The notes below the pieces were generated by a model, which saw nothing but the letters and a program-made list of their open reading frames with translations, did not search any database and was not told the origin of the DNA. DNA of 64,000 nucleotides from Prunus persica (taxonomy: Eukaryota; Streptophyta; Magnoliopsida; Rosales; Rosaceae): assembly GCF_000346465.2 (NCBI RefSeq), contig NC_034010.1, positions 25,754,643 to 25,818,642 on the forward strand. The letters run 5' to 3'. The first letter of the stretch is position 1, and every line of letters starts with the position of its first letter. Of this stretch, positions 51,971 through 64,000 are shown in pieces. Made by a program: the position numbers and the translations under genes.

Positions 51971-52123
51971 GAGCTTTTGCCAACTGTACAAACAATGCAT
52001 TAAACATCTGGAGACCCGGAAGAGTTGCAATACATAAACAAATGCAGTAATACAATTAGAATAACGAGCGGATTTCCTATTTTCTTTCAAATTTTAATTA
52101 TTCTTTTTCAAGCATCTTAGAAA

Positions 52124-55100
52124 CTACTCATGGGCATGAGAGGGCTCAACCAATACATTCACGATCCTGTTCAGCAGATTCAGCCCGAATACAGTTTCTT
52201 CGCAGTTTACTTTAACTGACATTTCCAACGGTTCAGAACATCTACCTTGAACGGTGATGGTGATCAAGCAGGGGGCAGAGGTGCTCAAAAGCTTGCTGCT
52301 GAATCGTAAGCACAAACCTGTTGCATCATCGAGGTTCGCTGCGACTGGCAAATCAACAGATACAAGATGAAGATTTGCACTGCTAAGCATTTTCAATGCA
52401 AGATTTCGGCAGATTACGAGAAATTTGTCTTCTACCAATGAATCGTCACCCTTGTCCTTGTCCAACTCCTTGATATGATCAGTGAAGGTGCACCTGTTGT
52501 ACAAAACACAAACATTCAATTCAGTATAAACAACAAAGACCAAAAGAGAAGGGGTGTTCTGGAAACCATGATCAATAGTTAGAATTTGTCTTATACGACC
52601 TCAGAAAAATGAGTCACTTTACCTTCTTACACATTCAAACATTCCTCGCAGATGAGACTCCTTTTTTGTGAAGGCTTCAACATCCATAGGAAGAGCTTTT
52701 ACAAAGTATCCAATGTCGGGCCGCAACTTAACAGGATGCCTCTTGCCATTACAATATAAGGTCAGTTTTAGAGGCAAAAGGTGGTGATGGAAGCGAACCT
52801 GGACGGTTCTTGTCATTGCCTGACCAGGTTCTAGAGAAGCGATCTCTTCTACAGAAACTAGATTTGGCTCATTATTTTCAGGTGTTGTTGAGCTGCGATA
52901 TCAAGATAATCATAACAAAAGATTAGCCCTTACTACAGGAAAGATGTCACAGGGAGAAATAAACCCAGTCTTAATACTTTATGGATGATCCAAGAACAAA
53001 TAAAATGCAGTTTAATTAAATCAAAGGATCATGCTCGATCAAGTGTAGTTGGAACCCCCAGCCATCTAAGCATGGACCAGTCTGGAAACTGTAAAGATCA
53101 ACTAAAGCATAAACATCAACCTCAACCTTTGACGGAAAAAAAAAACGAATTTAAAAGACTACTGCCTTGGACCCAATATCAACAATAACTTAAAATATGC
53201 AGACAGAAAACAACATTAAATTTAAAATGATAGTAGACCTTAGAACTACAGGAGACTCAATGGCCAAGTGACTTGATACTCCATCACGTAGGCAACTCAG
53301 AGAAATATGTAAAAACTCCAGAAAACTGTATTTGATCTCACATTTTTAACAAATCCACCATAAAAACAACTTAATTTGGTCTACTAACCTCAACCTCAAT
53401 GTATGACATGGAGGTTTAAACGAAGAAATAATTACTTAATTTTAAATTACCTTTCACGTGAACCCGAAGCTTGGTCTACAGAATCCATGCCTTTGCCGGA
53501 TTCCTCATCAACCAAAGTTATATCAGACACGATTTCCTTTGAACAGTTCTTGAAGGAAACTTCTATACATAGAAACAAAGGAGAGATGCTTGAAATCTCA
53601 GATGAAAATGAATAGTCAGCCTTTAAGCCGTTTCCATTCACAGGATCCAAGAGTGCATAGCTTTTAGGTTTAATTTGACCTCCAATATCACCAATGGAGA
53701 TTCTTGCTGAAGATCTACGGACTTGACTTTGTTCTGAAGTATTTGTGCTTGAAAAACCAGGCTGCTCATCTAACCATGATTCTAAAGCTCTATTTGACAA
53801 CAATTCCCCAAAATCAGAAGCAGACTGAGAAGCTATATTTTTCTTTTCATTAGCATTTCCAACATCTGAAAATTGAATCAAGGGATGAGAATTTTCATCG
53901 CCTTCACTTGCAGAACCTGCCTCTTCACTGCCACCACTGCCACTTGAATCCATATCAGAGTGTTGTGAACTATAACTAGAAGCGTTTTCCTCATCCAAAA
54001 ATTCAGACTCTGAGTCCTCGTTGTCTGTAACATATGGATCACCATTAGTGACTCCCTCTCCAAATTCATTCATTTTGAGGCCATCACAGCGCAAACTACA
54101 GGGCTTTGGGAGAGGTTCATACCCTGGAGCAGCATGAAGTACTATCTGTGATAAAGAGCCAGGAAGGTAAAACCGGTGATCAATGGGCTCATGTGGCATT
54201 GGTTTTTTTTGTCCTCCAAATAAGTATTCCGCAAGGACACATGAACTATCTTTATGCTGGGCCAGACAATTGGTTTCCTCCTCCAGACCTCGAGAATCTA
54301 AATAAGTTGACAGAATTTTCCTTAAGAAATGAGCTCGATCACGAATGTCATAGTTTAAGTCGCATTTGGCCAGTTCCAGCACATAGATTAAAACTTTTTT
54401 GATAGTCAACAGATCATTCCCTTTTGCATGCAATAAAACCTACAGAACAGATATCCTCAACATTTAGAAACAAAGAGGGAGACATTAACACATTTACTTA
54501 GAGAAGAGCACGATGGAGTAGTACCTTAACAGTAGTATTACAAATTTGAAGCTTTGTTTCCAACTCTTCTGAAGTAAAGCACCATGCAAGATACTTGAGT
54601 ACTGTAGCTAACATCTTTGGGATGAGATCACCTAAAGAGTTATACTCCCCCACCATCCAAACAATTATAGCCCGTGCAGCAGGCACCTTTATTGAATTTA
54701 AACTACGAACCAACTGAATAATAACCTTGAAAAGGTATAAAAGTTAATTACTAGATGCCCCAAAAAAAAGCACCAGAGAGAAGAAAGACAAGGTAACAAA
54801 GTTTCACAAAATATAATAGTAAATCACCTATGCACCCCTGACTTAGACATCTAATGACAGCAGCTCAGCAGAAAATTAAGAATACCTTTTCATGACTGGG
54901 TGGATCTTGCTGAATGATTGATTTAATAGACATTATTGCTTGAATCAAAATATCTGCTTCACCATCCACAGACCCGAACTCACCAGTCATAAGTTCTGCA
55001 AGATTAGACAATAACTCAAAAAAGAAGCAAAACTTTTTGAAGATCTATACAACAAGTATAAAATAGTCACAGACGCTGTCTGGTCAAAGCCAATAAAAAT

Positions 55101-57371
55101 TCTAAGCATGTGTTTGCCATTTCTGGAAGTCGCTGCGCGCATATGCCAATTCCAGCAACAGTATCAGCAGCAAATCTCCTGTCTGGATCTCTAATATAAT
55201 CCTAGCAACAAAATAAAACAATAAGCAAATGATACATGCCTTTGGTTTTTTAAATAATATCACACATAAATGTTTGCAATTATCAGATAAAGTTGATGAT
55301 ATAGAGCTAAGTCTAAACAACATACATAAAGGCTGAAAAACTTAAAATACACCGTTACACTCATGTACATATAATTATGAACAATCTAACGTACATATAA
55401 TTATGAACAATCTAATTTAAAAAGGAAAGAAATTACCTGAAATTCTTTGAGTATAAATGAAATTGATGAATCTGTGGCAATGTAAGCCAGTATATCCAGT
55501 TTCAAAGCTTTAATTTGATATGAATCTGAAGAGCATATAAAGAAGTCTTCAAAGTACAGAGAGAAGAGTGAAGGAATTGCTTTTGCAAACACTTGAACGT
55601 TACATAAAACCTGCACTGGTCAATCAACAAAACAATCCTCACCATCTTACCGACTGTAAACTAAGTACAACAGAATACATGAAGATTGACACAAAAGAAA
55701 TTTCCTACAGGACAACAGGCCAAAATAATAATTACAAAATATCTAAGTACAACAGAATACATGAAGATTGACACAAAAGAAATTTCCTACAGGACAACGG
55801 ACCAAAATATCTGAATATATGAATTCACGGTCACATGCATGCATCAACAAAATTTAAAAATAGTACTTTAATGCTACACAAAAACCAATTAAATTGTAAG
55901 GAAATGTTAACTACCACATATTTTGAGGCATTAGATGATCTTAGAACGAACAACAGCGGCTTAACAATTCTTTTCAAATCCTCTATGGGTGCCATAATCC
56001 AGTGTACACCAGCAGCTGCTAGTACAACTGCACTATTATTACTCCATAACAATGGGGATGTACACTGCAGCAGGATCTTCACATCATCATTGTTCTTTCC
56101 AGATGTAAAACTGGCATAATTACATTCAGATGCATCTTTATTCATGAGACTTAATCGTGATAAATGTTCAGCTGGTCCTTCAATATAACAACGGGATACA
56201 ATATTTGCTAATTCAGACTGATAACGACCACTCATGTCACCGTTGTCTTCCACTAACGCAGAGTTGGTGTCTGAACAATCCTTTTCAGATTGAGAATTCT
56301 CTGTACTGTGCAAAGAAAACATAATGGATTCCTTTACAAGCCCATGCCTCGCAATTATATAGCGCAAAAGGATCCCGATTAAAATTATTTTACCCCATTC
56401 TTCCACATCAGGAAGAATCTCGCATAACCTTTTATAATTTCTTCCAATCAGAGCCAAATTATTCGGACAAACGGAAGAGAAAGCAGCGGCAGCAGCACCA
56501 ACGACACAAGGGGAGTGGTCATTCAACAATATTCCGATAATCTGCATATAACAGAACATTATAGAAATATTAACGACACTGCATATGAATGAATCAATTA
56601 GTGAATCAAACCTCTTCAATCCCCGCGGTATTTTCGTCAAGGCGCAAATCGTGCAGCTTAGGAAGAGCATTGGCCGCGCATTTTCTAACATACACAGAGG
56701 GATCTCTAGCACATTTTCCAGCGGCAACAAGAACTAACGGTGCAATAACATGTAGACGGATCCCCGCCATGGTTCTCAGGGCCCATGCCCTCACTAACGG
56801 ATTTGGATCCCCCAAATCCTTCTGGAAGTAATTAATCGATAGCAATGCTTCATTCGGACGCCTGAAACATAAATTTCACAAACACCGATGAGCTCAAAAT
56901 TTAGGTAAAAGCGATCAAGAACAAAACAAAAATTCAGATTGTGCAGCTTATCTCAGCTTACTTTTGAGCATAATGCAGCAGGTATAAGTAAACCAGCTTT
57001 TTCACTTCCAATGACTGCGATGCTACGTTCTTAACAACCTGCAATTCCAATTCAACCAAACGAAACTCGTATTAAAAACGAAGGTTCCGATGAGAGCTCT
57101 GATTCTTTTCATTTTTTTTTTATCGGAAACTCAGAGAGTTGAAATTAGAGAGGACCTGAGGGAAGAAATTGGAGACTTCGAAGCCCTGGGCGATGAGAGC
57201 GAGCAGGCGCTTGAGAGCTTCGCATTTTTCAGAGTCGAACTTGCTGTCAAGAAGAGGAGCGATGCTGACATCATCGGGATCGTCGTAGAGGTGGGCGTCC
57301 GTACCGATCCGGAACACCATTGTCGACGCCTTGCTTAGAGTATCTGCTGTTGCGCCGAATTGAGGGAACAT
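52124..57371 (-). CDS. AP3B: AP-3 complex subunit beta
   Basis: Eleven exons: 57371-57156, 57038-56962, 56861-56612, 56541-55915, 55610-55437, 55201-55075, 54995-54886, 54725-54525, 54439-53451, 52892-52623 and 52493-52124, giving 1136 residues, the right size for beta-3 adaptin. The N-terminal trunk has adaptin HEAT-type repeats with LVYLYLLHYA, DPNPLVRAWALRTMAGIR, DPSVYVRKCAANALPKL and NSAVVLAAAGVHW. A very acidic Ser-rich hinge follows (TDNEDSESEFLDEE and GSGGSEEAGSASEGDE), then the beta-3 ear domain (SFKNCSKEIVSDITLVDEES, VQVRFHHHLLPLKLTLY). AP-3 sorts cargo to the vacuole from Golgi/endosomal membranes; the Arabidopsis equivalent is also called PAT2. Intron 4 carries an 82-base tandem duplication. 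Confidence 0.95.
55365..55416. repeat. 26-base tandem repeat in AP3B intron 5
   Basis: Two identical copies starting GTACATATAATTATGAACAA, a short distance downstream (in gene sense) of the exon 5 donor at 55437. Confidence 0.9.
55661..55812. repeat. 82-base tandem duplication in AP3B intron 4
   Basis: Copies start at 55661 and 55743 with CTAAGTACAACAGAATACAT and run to 'CAAAATAT'. The second is truncated at the end. Near-identity implies recent origin. Confidence 0.9.
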
Positions 57372-59500
57372 ATTTTTCCACGCTTCAGCTCCTGAAAGCT
57401 AAGCTCTCTCTCTCTGTGGGTCTGAGAGCGTGAGAGAAATAGAGAGGGAAGATGACTGTCTTAGAGTTGTGATCGCGGAGGGTCACCCTGACAGTAGAAC
57501 CAGAGATGAGGAGCTGTTTGGACGCCCAACAAGTGAAAATTAGTTCGGATTGGAACTCCTACTGCTGGTTTAGGTGCGTTTGGCAACGTACGTTTAGAGT
57601 ACCCACGATTACTTATGAACAAATACCTTACTACTTAGTAATAAAAATTGTTTATGGTGTACAAGTAGCATGTAGCTTCAATGGTTATGAATATTACTCA
57701 TGCACTTGAGGTCCTAACTTCGATTTTTCCTTCTCTCAATATTACTTACATACAAAAATTAAAATTAGATTATAGATAATCGAATATCGATTTAAGGATT
57801 TGAGATTGTGTCAAAATAATACATTGGATTTAGTCATTTATTCTTAACATTGCATTGAATATAATCATTTAAATTTAGCTATCTTCCAATTCAAATAGAT
57901 GCTAAAACAAGTAGCATCTACCATGGTTACCAAAATATATGAAACCTAATCGAATTCAAAGAAACAAGTAAGAAAACTTTACTTTATATTTTATTTTTCT
58001 AAATATGGCTAGTTTTTCTTTCTATCCATAAAATGTCACGAATTTAATATGAGTTAGTGTAATGGTATATAGGTTTTTGTTTTAATCATCACCACTAATC
58101 ACTAACTTCAAATAATTTTTTAACTTTGACTCTTTTGAATTATTTACTCTCAATCCCAACCTAATCTTGTAAACTCACTTCAAAATGAAAAATTAGGGGT
58201 GCATTTGATTTCCATTTTAGTTTTCAATTTTCAGTTTTTAGTTTTTATTTTTAAGAAATTAAAAACACAAAACTCGTGTTGTGATCATAGAATGAAAGTG
58301 CATGTTACAAAGCGTTCGTAGTATTTTTTGAAATTTGGATGATTTTTTGGTAAATTTTGGATATGGAGGTCCCAAAATTTGGAATGGGTTCGCCGTTGAA
58401 TGCAATAGTTGAGCAGCTGGGTCCAAGTTGGGAGGTCCCAAGCACCGATTTTTGGTAACTTGAATGCATTGCATGTGTGGTGTTGTAAAATTGGCGAATG
58501 AAAAAAGAGCGTATAAAAAATGAAAATGAAAACACTTTCAAGTTGTTATAAATAAAAAAGGGGTGAATTTGAAAACTAGATTTCGCTTTTTTGAAAAAAG
58601 AAAACAAATCTATTACCAAACATGTTTTGGCTGCAAATTTCTGGTGTTGCTAAGGTTTTATTGATGTGCACGAGTCTTTTTTTAAGATCATGCATTTGTT
58701 TTTGTCTCTCATGTTTAGGTTTTAGATAGTATTGACTGTTTTAGTACTATCTTTATACACTACTTATTAAAGCATCTCTTATAACAAAAAGAAAATGTTT
58801 ATAAAAAAAATGTGAAAATGAAATGGTAAAAACAATATTACCATTCAAATTTCGAGTTACAACAAATCAAATTTAACCAACTCGTCAAAATTAAACATCA
58901 AATATTATCTATTTGGGCATCACACTAATTATTATTGATAACTCCGGATTTGGATAGAAATAAACTTTGACTTTGAACATGCACAATGCATTCATCTCTC
59001 TACCAAATGATGCAGGACTCCGTTTATATATCCCATATCATTCTAATTGTTGAGATTAGTGTATCTTTCTCAATCCCTTGTGATTAGTGTACTCATTTAA
59101 GCTATATGAATTTAGTTTAAATGACTTGTTTGGTGATGAGATAAACCTAATCACCATAATCATTTCTCGAAAAACATAAAGTAAAAAAGTACCATAATAA
59201 TTATTTATGAATTTTATGCATTCATCATGAAAATACAATCTAACTTCCAAGTTAAATATGTCAGAAAAATTAACAGATGAAATGACATTTTTCCGATGAT
59301 TTTGATCGGAATTTGCAAAAAAATAACAATATTTTATGCCGACTCATCATCACTCCCAATTCGGTCAAAGAGTCGCGAGGTCTCCAATTCCCATATTTGT
59401 CGTCTTCTCCATTTTCTCAGTGTCACGCACAGTGAGTCGATTACGAAATCCGCTTTATTAATGGGGAGAAGCACTGAGAGCAGCAGCAATTAGCCCAGCC
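57372..59500. other. Intergenic DNA between AP3B and FDM-like genes
   Basis: AT-rich, no gene recognised. Contains the second MITE-like copy at 58199-58623. 57372-57520 should hold the AP3B promoter and 5' UTR with CT-rich sequence. Confidence 0.5.
58199..58623. mobile_element. MITE-like element, copy 2
   Basis: The interior matches 1961-2467 block by block ('AATGAAAGTG', 'TTCGTAGTATTTTT', 'TTTTGGATATG', 'ACCGATTTTTGGTAACT', 'GTGTTGTAAAATTGG'). The right end, read on the other strand, is ATGTTTGGTAATAGATTTG. The left end is more diverged (GTGCATTTGATTTCCATTTT). No coding capacity. Confidence 0.55.
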
Positions 59501-59607
59501 CCAATTTTCTTCGTAAAAACCCCGTCTTCCCCAGAACCCAGAGAAGAGAGCTCACACAGAGTGGTCTCTCAGTCTCATCCGTGCCTCAGGTGCTCCAATT
59601 TTCGCAG

Positions 59608-60843
59608 GTCATCTCACTCTCTCTCTCTCTTCGTTCTACGTTTTAGCTGATCTTTCTCTGGTTTTGCTTGTTTCCACTACATGCATGTTCTCGTTTTGCT
59701 GATATGTATAATTTACTACATGCATTGTCAATTTTGGGCTTCTACCTTGTTTGGCTTCAAGTTTTGCAGCTTCAGCCTCCGTTCTGTTGTGTGTTTTGGC
59801 TGATCTGCTTGTTTTAGAAAAAAATTGTATGGTTGGTTTTAGGATTAACATTTAGGCCACTGATTACAAACAGTTTCTTTTGATTTCTGGTGATTACGAG
59901 TTTGGTATTTTGACGATATTTTTTTAATTTGTGTAAATTCTGTACAAGTCTACAATGTGATTTCATATGCAAGATATTATCTTATTAAGTCAAAGATATA
60001 TTTGTATTTTGCAATATCTCAACTAGCTTACATGAGCAGTTACTAGGACTTTTATTTTTATTTTTTTGGAAATTGTGTTATGATTGATTTCACAGAAAAG
60101 AGAGGAATGATATGGACTGAAACTGATTTCTATATATGGCGCTTTCACTACTGCAGAAACCCTAGGATTGTGAAATCCAAAGCCTTGATTTGTGTGATTT
60201 CACCATATATTCTGAATGTTGCTGTAGCTTTATTTATGTAAGATACTAGTTTTTTTATTTTTGTAAACTCTGTACAACTCTACGATGTGATTTCATATGC
60301 AGGATATTCTCTGAAGGCTAAGATGGATTTTTATTTTGCAATATCTCAACTAGCTTACATGGGCAGTTACTAGTTTTTTTTTTTTTTTTTTTTGGTTGGG
60401 AAATTGAGTTATGATAGGTTTCACTGCTGCATAAGCGCTAAAATGGTGAAACCGAAAGCTTTTATTTCTGTGATTTCTCTATATATGCTGAATGTTGCTG
60501 TATGTCTACTTTCTTTTTCTGTCTGATCTTTTGACTTGTAACTTGCAAGTTGCTTTTAATTTTACCTCACTTGATTCTGTCTTTCAGGAAAAAAAAACCA
60601 TATGTTTTTCTTTTTCATCAACTCTTTTGGGAGATTTATTTTGTGCTTTTTTGGTGCCAATATTTTCAAATGTGAAAGAAATTAGATTAACAGTATTAAT
60701 TCTGTACTAGACCCTCACTTATGTCTACCTTTTTTTTCTATAACCTGTGGTTGCACACGTTCTACTTCCCGGATGAACTTTTCAAAATCATTGAAATAAA
60801 AAAATTTAATACGCCACTTATATTCCATAATTTCAATTTTCAG
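59608..60843 (+). other. Probable 5' UTR intron of the FDM-like gene
   Basis: Runs from GT after TTTTCGCAG (59601-59607) to TTTTCAG at 60837-60843, 28 bases before the ATG. It contains two copies of a roughly 300-base duplication: about 59925-60235 and 60255-60505, sharing 'ATTTTGCAATATCTCAACTA' and 'CTGAATGTTGCTGTA'. Confidence 0.55.
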
Positions 60844-60871
60844 ATTAGTGCTCTTTAACTAAAGTTCACAA

Positions 60872-63756
60872 ATGGGGAGTGTCGAGGATCCTATCTTTGA
60901 AGATGATACAGATATAAGTGACACAGAAATGGATGAGGATGAAGAAGAATATTATGAAGATCTGAAGAATGGAAAACACAGTGTGAGAAGCTCAGATGGG
61001 ACATATATTTGCCCCTTCTGCCCAAAGAAGAAAAAGCGGGATTTTGTTCTGAAGGACCTGCTCCAACATGCCTCTGGGGTGGGAAAGAGTAATTCAGAAA
61101 AGAGAAGCACAGAAGAAAAGGCCAAACACTCAGCTTTAGCGAAATATTTGGAAAAAGATCTAGCAACCGAAGGTGGTCCATCTAAACCTGTGGGTGAGGA
61201 AGACCCCCCAATTGATTGTGACCATGATGAAAAGTTAGTGTGGCCTTGGACAGGGGTAGTGGTTAATATTCCAACCAGACGGGCAGACGATGGGAGATAT
61301 GTAGGAGAAAGTGGATCCAAACTGAGAGATGATTTAAAAAGGAGAGGGTTCAATCCCACAAGGGTTCACCCTCTATGGAATTTTCGGGGTCACTCAGGAA
61401 GTGCCGTTGTGGAATTTAGGAAAGATTGGCCTGGCTATGTTAATGCCATGTCATTTGAGAGGGCTTATGAGGCAGATCGTCATGGGAAAAAGGACTGGGG
61501 TGCTAATGGTGACCAAAAATCTGGTCTTTATGCTTGGGTTGCTCGTGCAGATGACTATAAAGCTACCAATATTGTTGGAGAACACCTCCGTAAGATTGGA
61601 GACCTTAAAACAATTTCTGAAATTATGGAGGAAGAAGCCAGGAAGCAGGATAAGCTTGTATTTAATCTTAACAACATCATTCAGGGCAAGAACAAGGACA
61701 TGGAAGAGATGGAGCTAAAATGTAGTGAAACTACAAACTCCATTAAGAGCGTAATCACAGAGAAAGAAAAGCTCGTTCAAGGTTATAATGAAGGTATGTT
61801 TTTATAAGAAAAATGGAAGAGTGCTACTTATTGAATAAAATAAGGAAGGTACGTTATCTTTAGCTTAGTTTTCTGACTGGATTTTGAGTAGTTTACGTTT
61901 GTTTGTTAATTATGTTTCTAGCTATTCCATTCTGAAGCTGTATGGTAACTGTATAGTTTGGATAAAGTGGCTTGGGTTTCACCATTTTGGGTTTATTTTA
62001 TTTTGTTATATTTTTATGGTCGTATGATGCTGTAATGACATTAATTCATGCCTTTTTTCTGTGTGTCTTGATAGATATAAAAAAGATACAAATGAGTGCG
62101 CGGGATCACTTTCAGAGGATTTTTAGCGACCACGAAAAACTTAAGTTACAATTGGAAACTCAAAAGATAGGGCTAGAGACACGCATAGAAGAAATGGAGA
62201 AGCGTGCGGTGGCTAATGAAAGTGAAAGTAGGAAGCTCGCCGATGAAATTGAAAAGGTTTGCTAATTTGTGCTTCATTGTTGCACATTATCTCTTAGATT
62301 TCATGATTAATATTCCTGTGACTATATGTGAAATTATGAATATTGAAGAGGTGAAAACTAGTTTGTTGAAAGTTAATGAAAATGAGCATGATGTTCAAGT
62401 GTCATCAAGTCATATCATGAATATTTGGGGATGAGAGTTGATGCATTTATGTTTAGTTTACGTATATTGTGTGATGCTTTTGTCGGGGTTACTTTTCTAT
62501 AGCAGCATTAGTTGCAATGTTTTGTTGTCATTGTTAGTGAAGGATGGTCCCAAGCACTTGATAACACTGATTTTGTTCTTGTAGAATTCGGCAAAAAATA
62601 GTTCTCTGCAATTGGCTTCTATGGAGCAACTGAAGGCTAATGAAAATTTATTGAAACTGGCTGAAGATCAGAAGGTTTGTTGGTTAATTGCTTGAAAATG
62701 ATCTGAACATTATTTTATAGATTTCAGAGAAGATCTTTGATGTATGTGACTACCAATTTCATCCAGAGGCAAAAGGAGGAGCTCCACAGTAAAATAATTA
62801 AACTGGAAAAGCAACTGGATACAAAGCAAACTCTTGAATTGGAAATTGAGCAACTTAGAGGGAACTTAAATGTTGTAAGGCGCATGGGGGATGATGGGGA
62901 TGTTGAAGTGCTGGAAAAGGTGGACACAATGCTCAAAGAATTGAGAGAAAAGGAAGAAACATTTGAAGACTTAGAAGCTTTAAATCAAACTCTAATTGTA
63001 AAGGAGCGTAAGAGCAATGATGAGCTGCAGGAAGCTCGTAAGGAATTGGTTAATGTAAGTTTTTCTGTTTAATTTTTAATTTAAATGGTGCCTCAGTTAC
63101 TTCCTTTTATAGTAAAGCAGACATCTGACATTCAGATGGTCTTACAAGAATTTGGAATGTGTTTTTGAGTTTTGATTATGTAATTTGGGGCTGTGATTCT
63201 TAGGTCGATGTTACAGATTTTTGTTTGTGCCGAACCTTTTCTATAAGGATTTGAATGGAATGGTTTGCAGAAATGCACTTTTTTTGTGTGTGCATATTTA
63301 GTAGTTAGCACAACATGGTGTAGACGATGGTGAACTATGATCCTTAACACTATTTATAGTAGGCGGTGCGTGTGGAGGCAGACGTGCTTTTCTTTGTAGT
63401 GGGATCTTCAATTTTTGTACTGTTATATGGACTGAGAACTGTGGCCCTTTGTGTATCAGATATATTTAAAGTTCTGTTCTTAATTTCTTGCACTTACAAC
63501 AAGCTCCTCTATCTTGTCATAAAGTACTAATATTCTTACTCTACAGGGCTTGAAGGAAATATCAAATCGTGCTCATATTGGTGTTAAGAGAATGGGTGAG
63601 CTTGACAGTAAACCCTTCCAAGAAGCAATGAAGAGAAAGTATAATGAGGAAGAAGCAGAAGAGAAAGCCACAGAGCTGTGCTCATTGTGGGAAGAATACC
63701 TGAAGGACCCAGATTGGCATCCTTTCAGAGTTACTACAGTCGATGGGCAACATAAG
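60872..63756 (+). CDS. FDM/IDN2-like protein (zf-XS, XS, coiled coil, XH), 3' end outside window
   Basis: Exons 60872-61793, 62075-62256, 62585-62674, 62767-63054 and 63547-63756 join in frame to 564 residues and end at a donor, so the rest lies beyond the window. Order of parts: acidic N-terminus; zf-XS zinc finger with CPFC and the following His (residues about 45-85); XS domain from WPWTGVVVNIPT (about 123-235), including GRYVGESGSKLRDDL and SAVVEF; a long coiled coil (about 245-510); and the start of the XH domain at RMGELDSKPF. Proteins of this kind (FDM1-5, IDN2) bind double-stranded RNA with 5' overhangs and act in RNA-directed DNA methylation. The acidic stretch DEDEEEYYED is typical. 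Confidence 0.93.
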
Positions 63757-64000
63757 GTGTACTCTCTATGAATATCAATATCTCATTGGATTTGATTATT
63801 TAGCTGTTTCCCTTAGCACTAGAAAATATCTGACAAAAAAGATAATATCAAATATGCTGGCCGAAGATAATTCTTAGATTCAACTAGTTTGGCTATCCCC
63901 GTGAGTTATGTGCTGTATCATTGCTTATCTAATTAGTTGGGCCAAATTTGTAATTGTGGTGGTAAAATCCTTTCCCAGTGACATACCTGATGTTCATCAC

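Noticed and set aside
60891..61359. Two minus-strand open frames over the first FDM-like exon
   Set aside because: Shadows of the long plus-strand exon that encodes zf-XS and XS domains.

Overview
The window is nuclear DNA from a flowering plant. Every intact gene has many short exons with GT/AG introns, the intergenic DNA is AT-rich, and plant-only families are present (DUF506, DUF547/MIP1, FDM/XS-XH, RLCK-VII kinases, SCL-type SR proteins). The repeats suggest a woody rosid, perhaps Rosaceae; that is an inference, not something the sequence proves. Two runs of exactly 100 N (29429-29528 and 34262-34361) are scaffold gaps.

Layout, left to right. 1-4.2 kb: the last exon of an unrecognised gene (837-929), followed by decayed duplicates of its 3' region and a MITE-like repeat. 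4.9-6.5 kb (-): DUF506 / PDDEXK-like gene. 7-10.7 kb: gene-free. 10.75-13.2 kb (-): GINS subunit PSF2. 13.6-14.3 kb: array of GC-rich palindromes. 15.6-18.7 kb (+): cytosolic triosephosphate isomerase. 21.2-23.8 kb (+): receptor-like cytoplasmic kinase. 24.0-34.9 kb: a 10.87-kb Mutator-like element with a perfect 9-bp target duplication, about 4-kb inverted arms and captured fragments of several host genes. 35.0-35.6 kb: hAT-like repeat. 36.3-38.2 kb (+): dead paralogue of the kinase. 38.3-38.9 kb: second palindrome array. 39.05-41.8 kb (+): RlmN-like radical-SAM RNA methyltransferase. 43.0-45.4 kb (+): SCL-type splicing factor. 46.7-48.5 kb (+): small C2 protein. 48.9 kb (+): tRNA-Lys(UUU). 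49.5-51.8 kb (+): MIP1 leucine-zipper/DUF547 protein. 52.1-57.4 kb (-): AP-3 complex beta subunit. 58.2-58.6 kb: second MITE copy. 59.5 kb to the window end (+): FDM/IDN2-like RNA-directed DNA methylation factor, cut by the window edge.

The intact genes are ordinary housekeeping or regulatory genes with no operon-like link between them. For nine of them, exon phases close without a break from start to stop; FDM stays in frame until it leaves the window. The most unusual part is the 24-35 kb block: a transposon inserted just beyond the kinase stop codon, between the kinase and its pseudogene copy. Its two arms carry matching introns-and-all fragments of an O-fucosyltransferase gene, an rRNA-methylase-like gene and an unidentified gene, with a CPN60 chaperonin fragment in the centre. 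A transcript through both arms would fold into a very long hairpin, so the element is a candidate source of small RNAs against the donor genes; this is inference.
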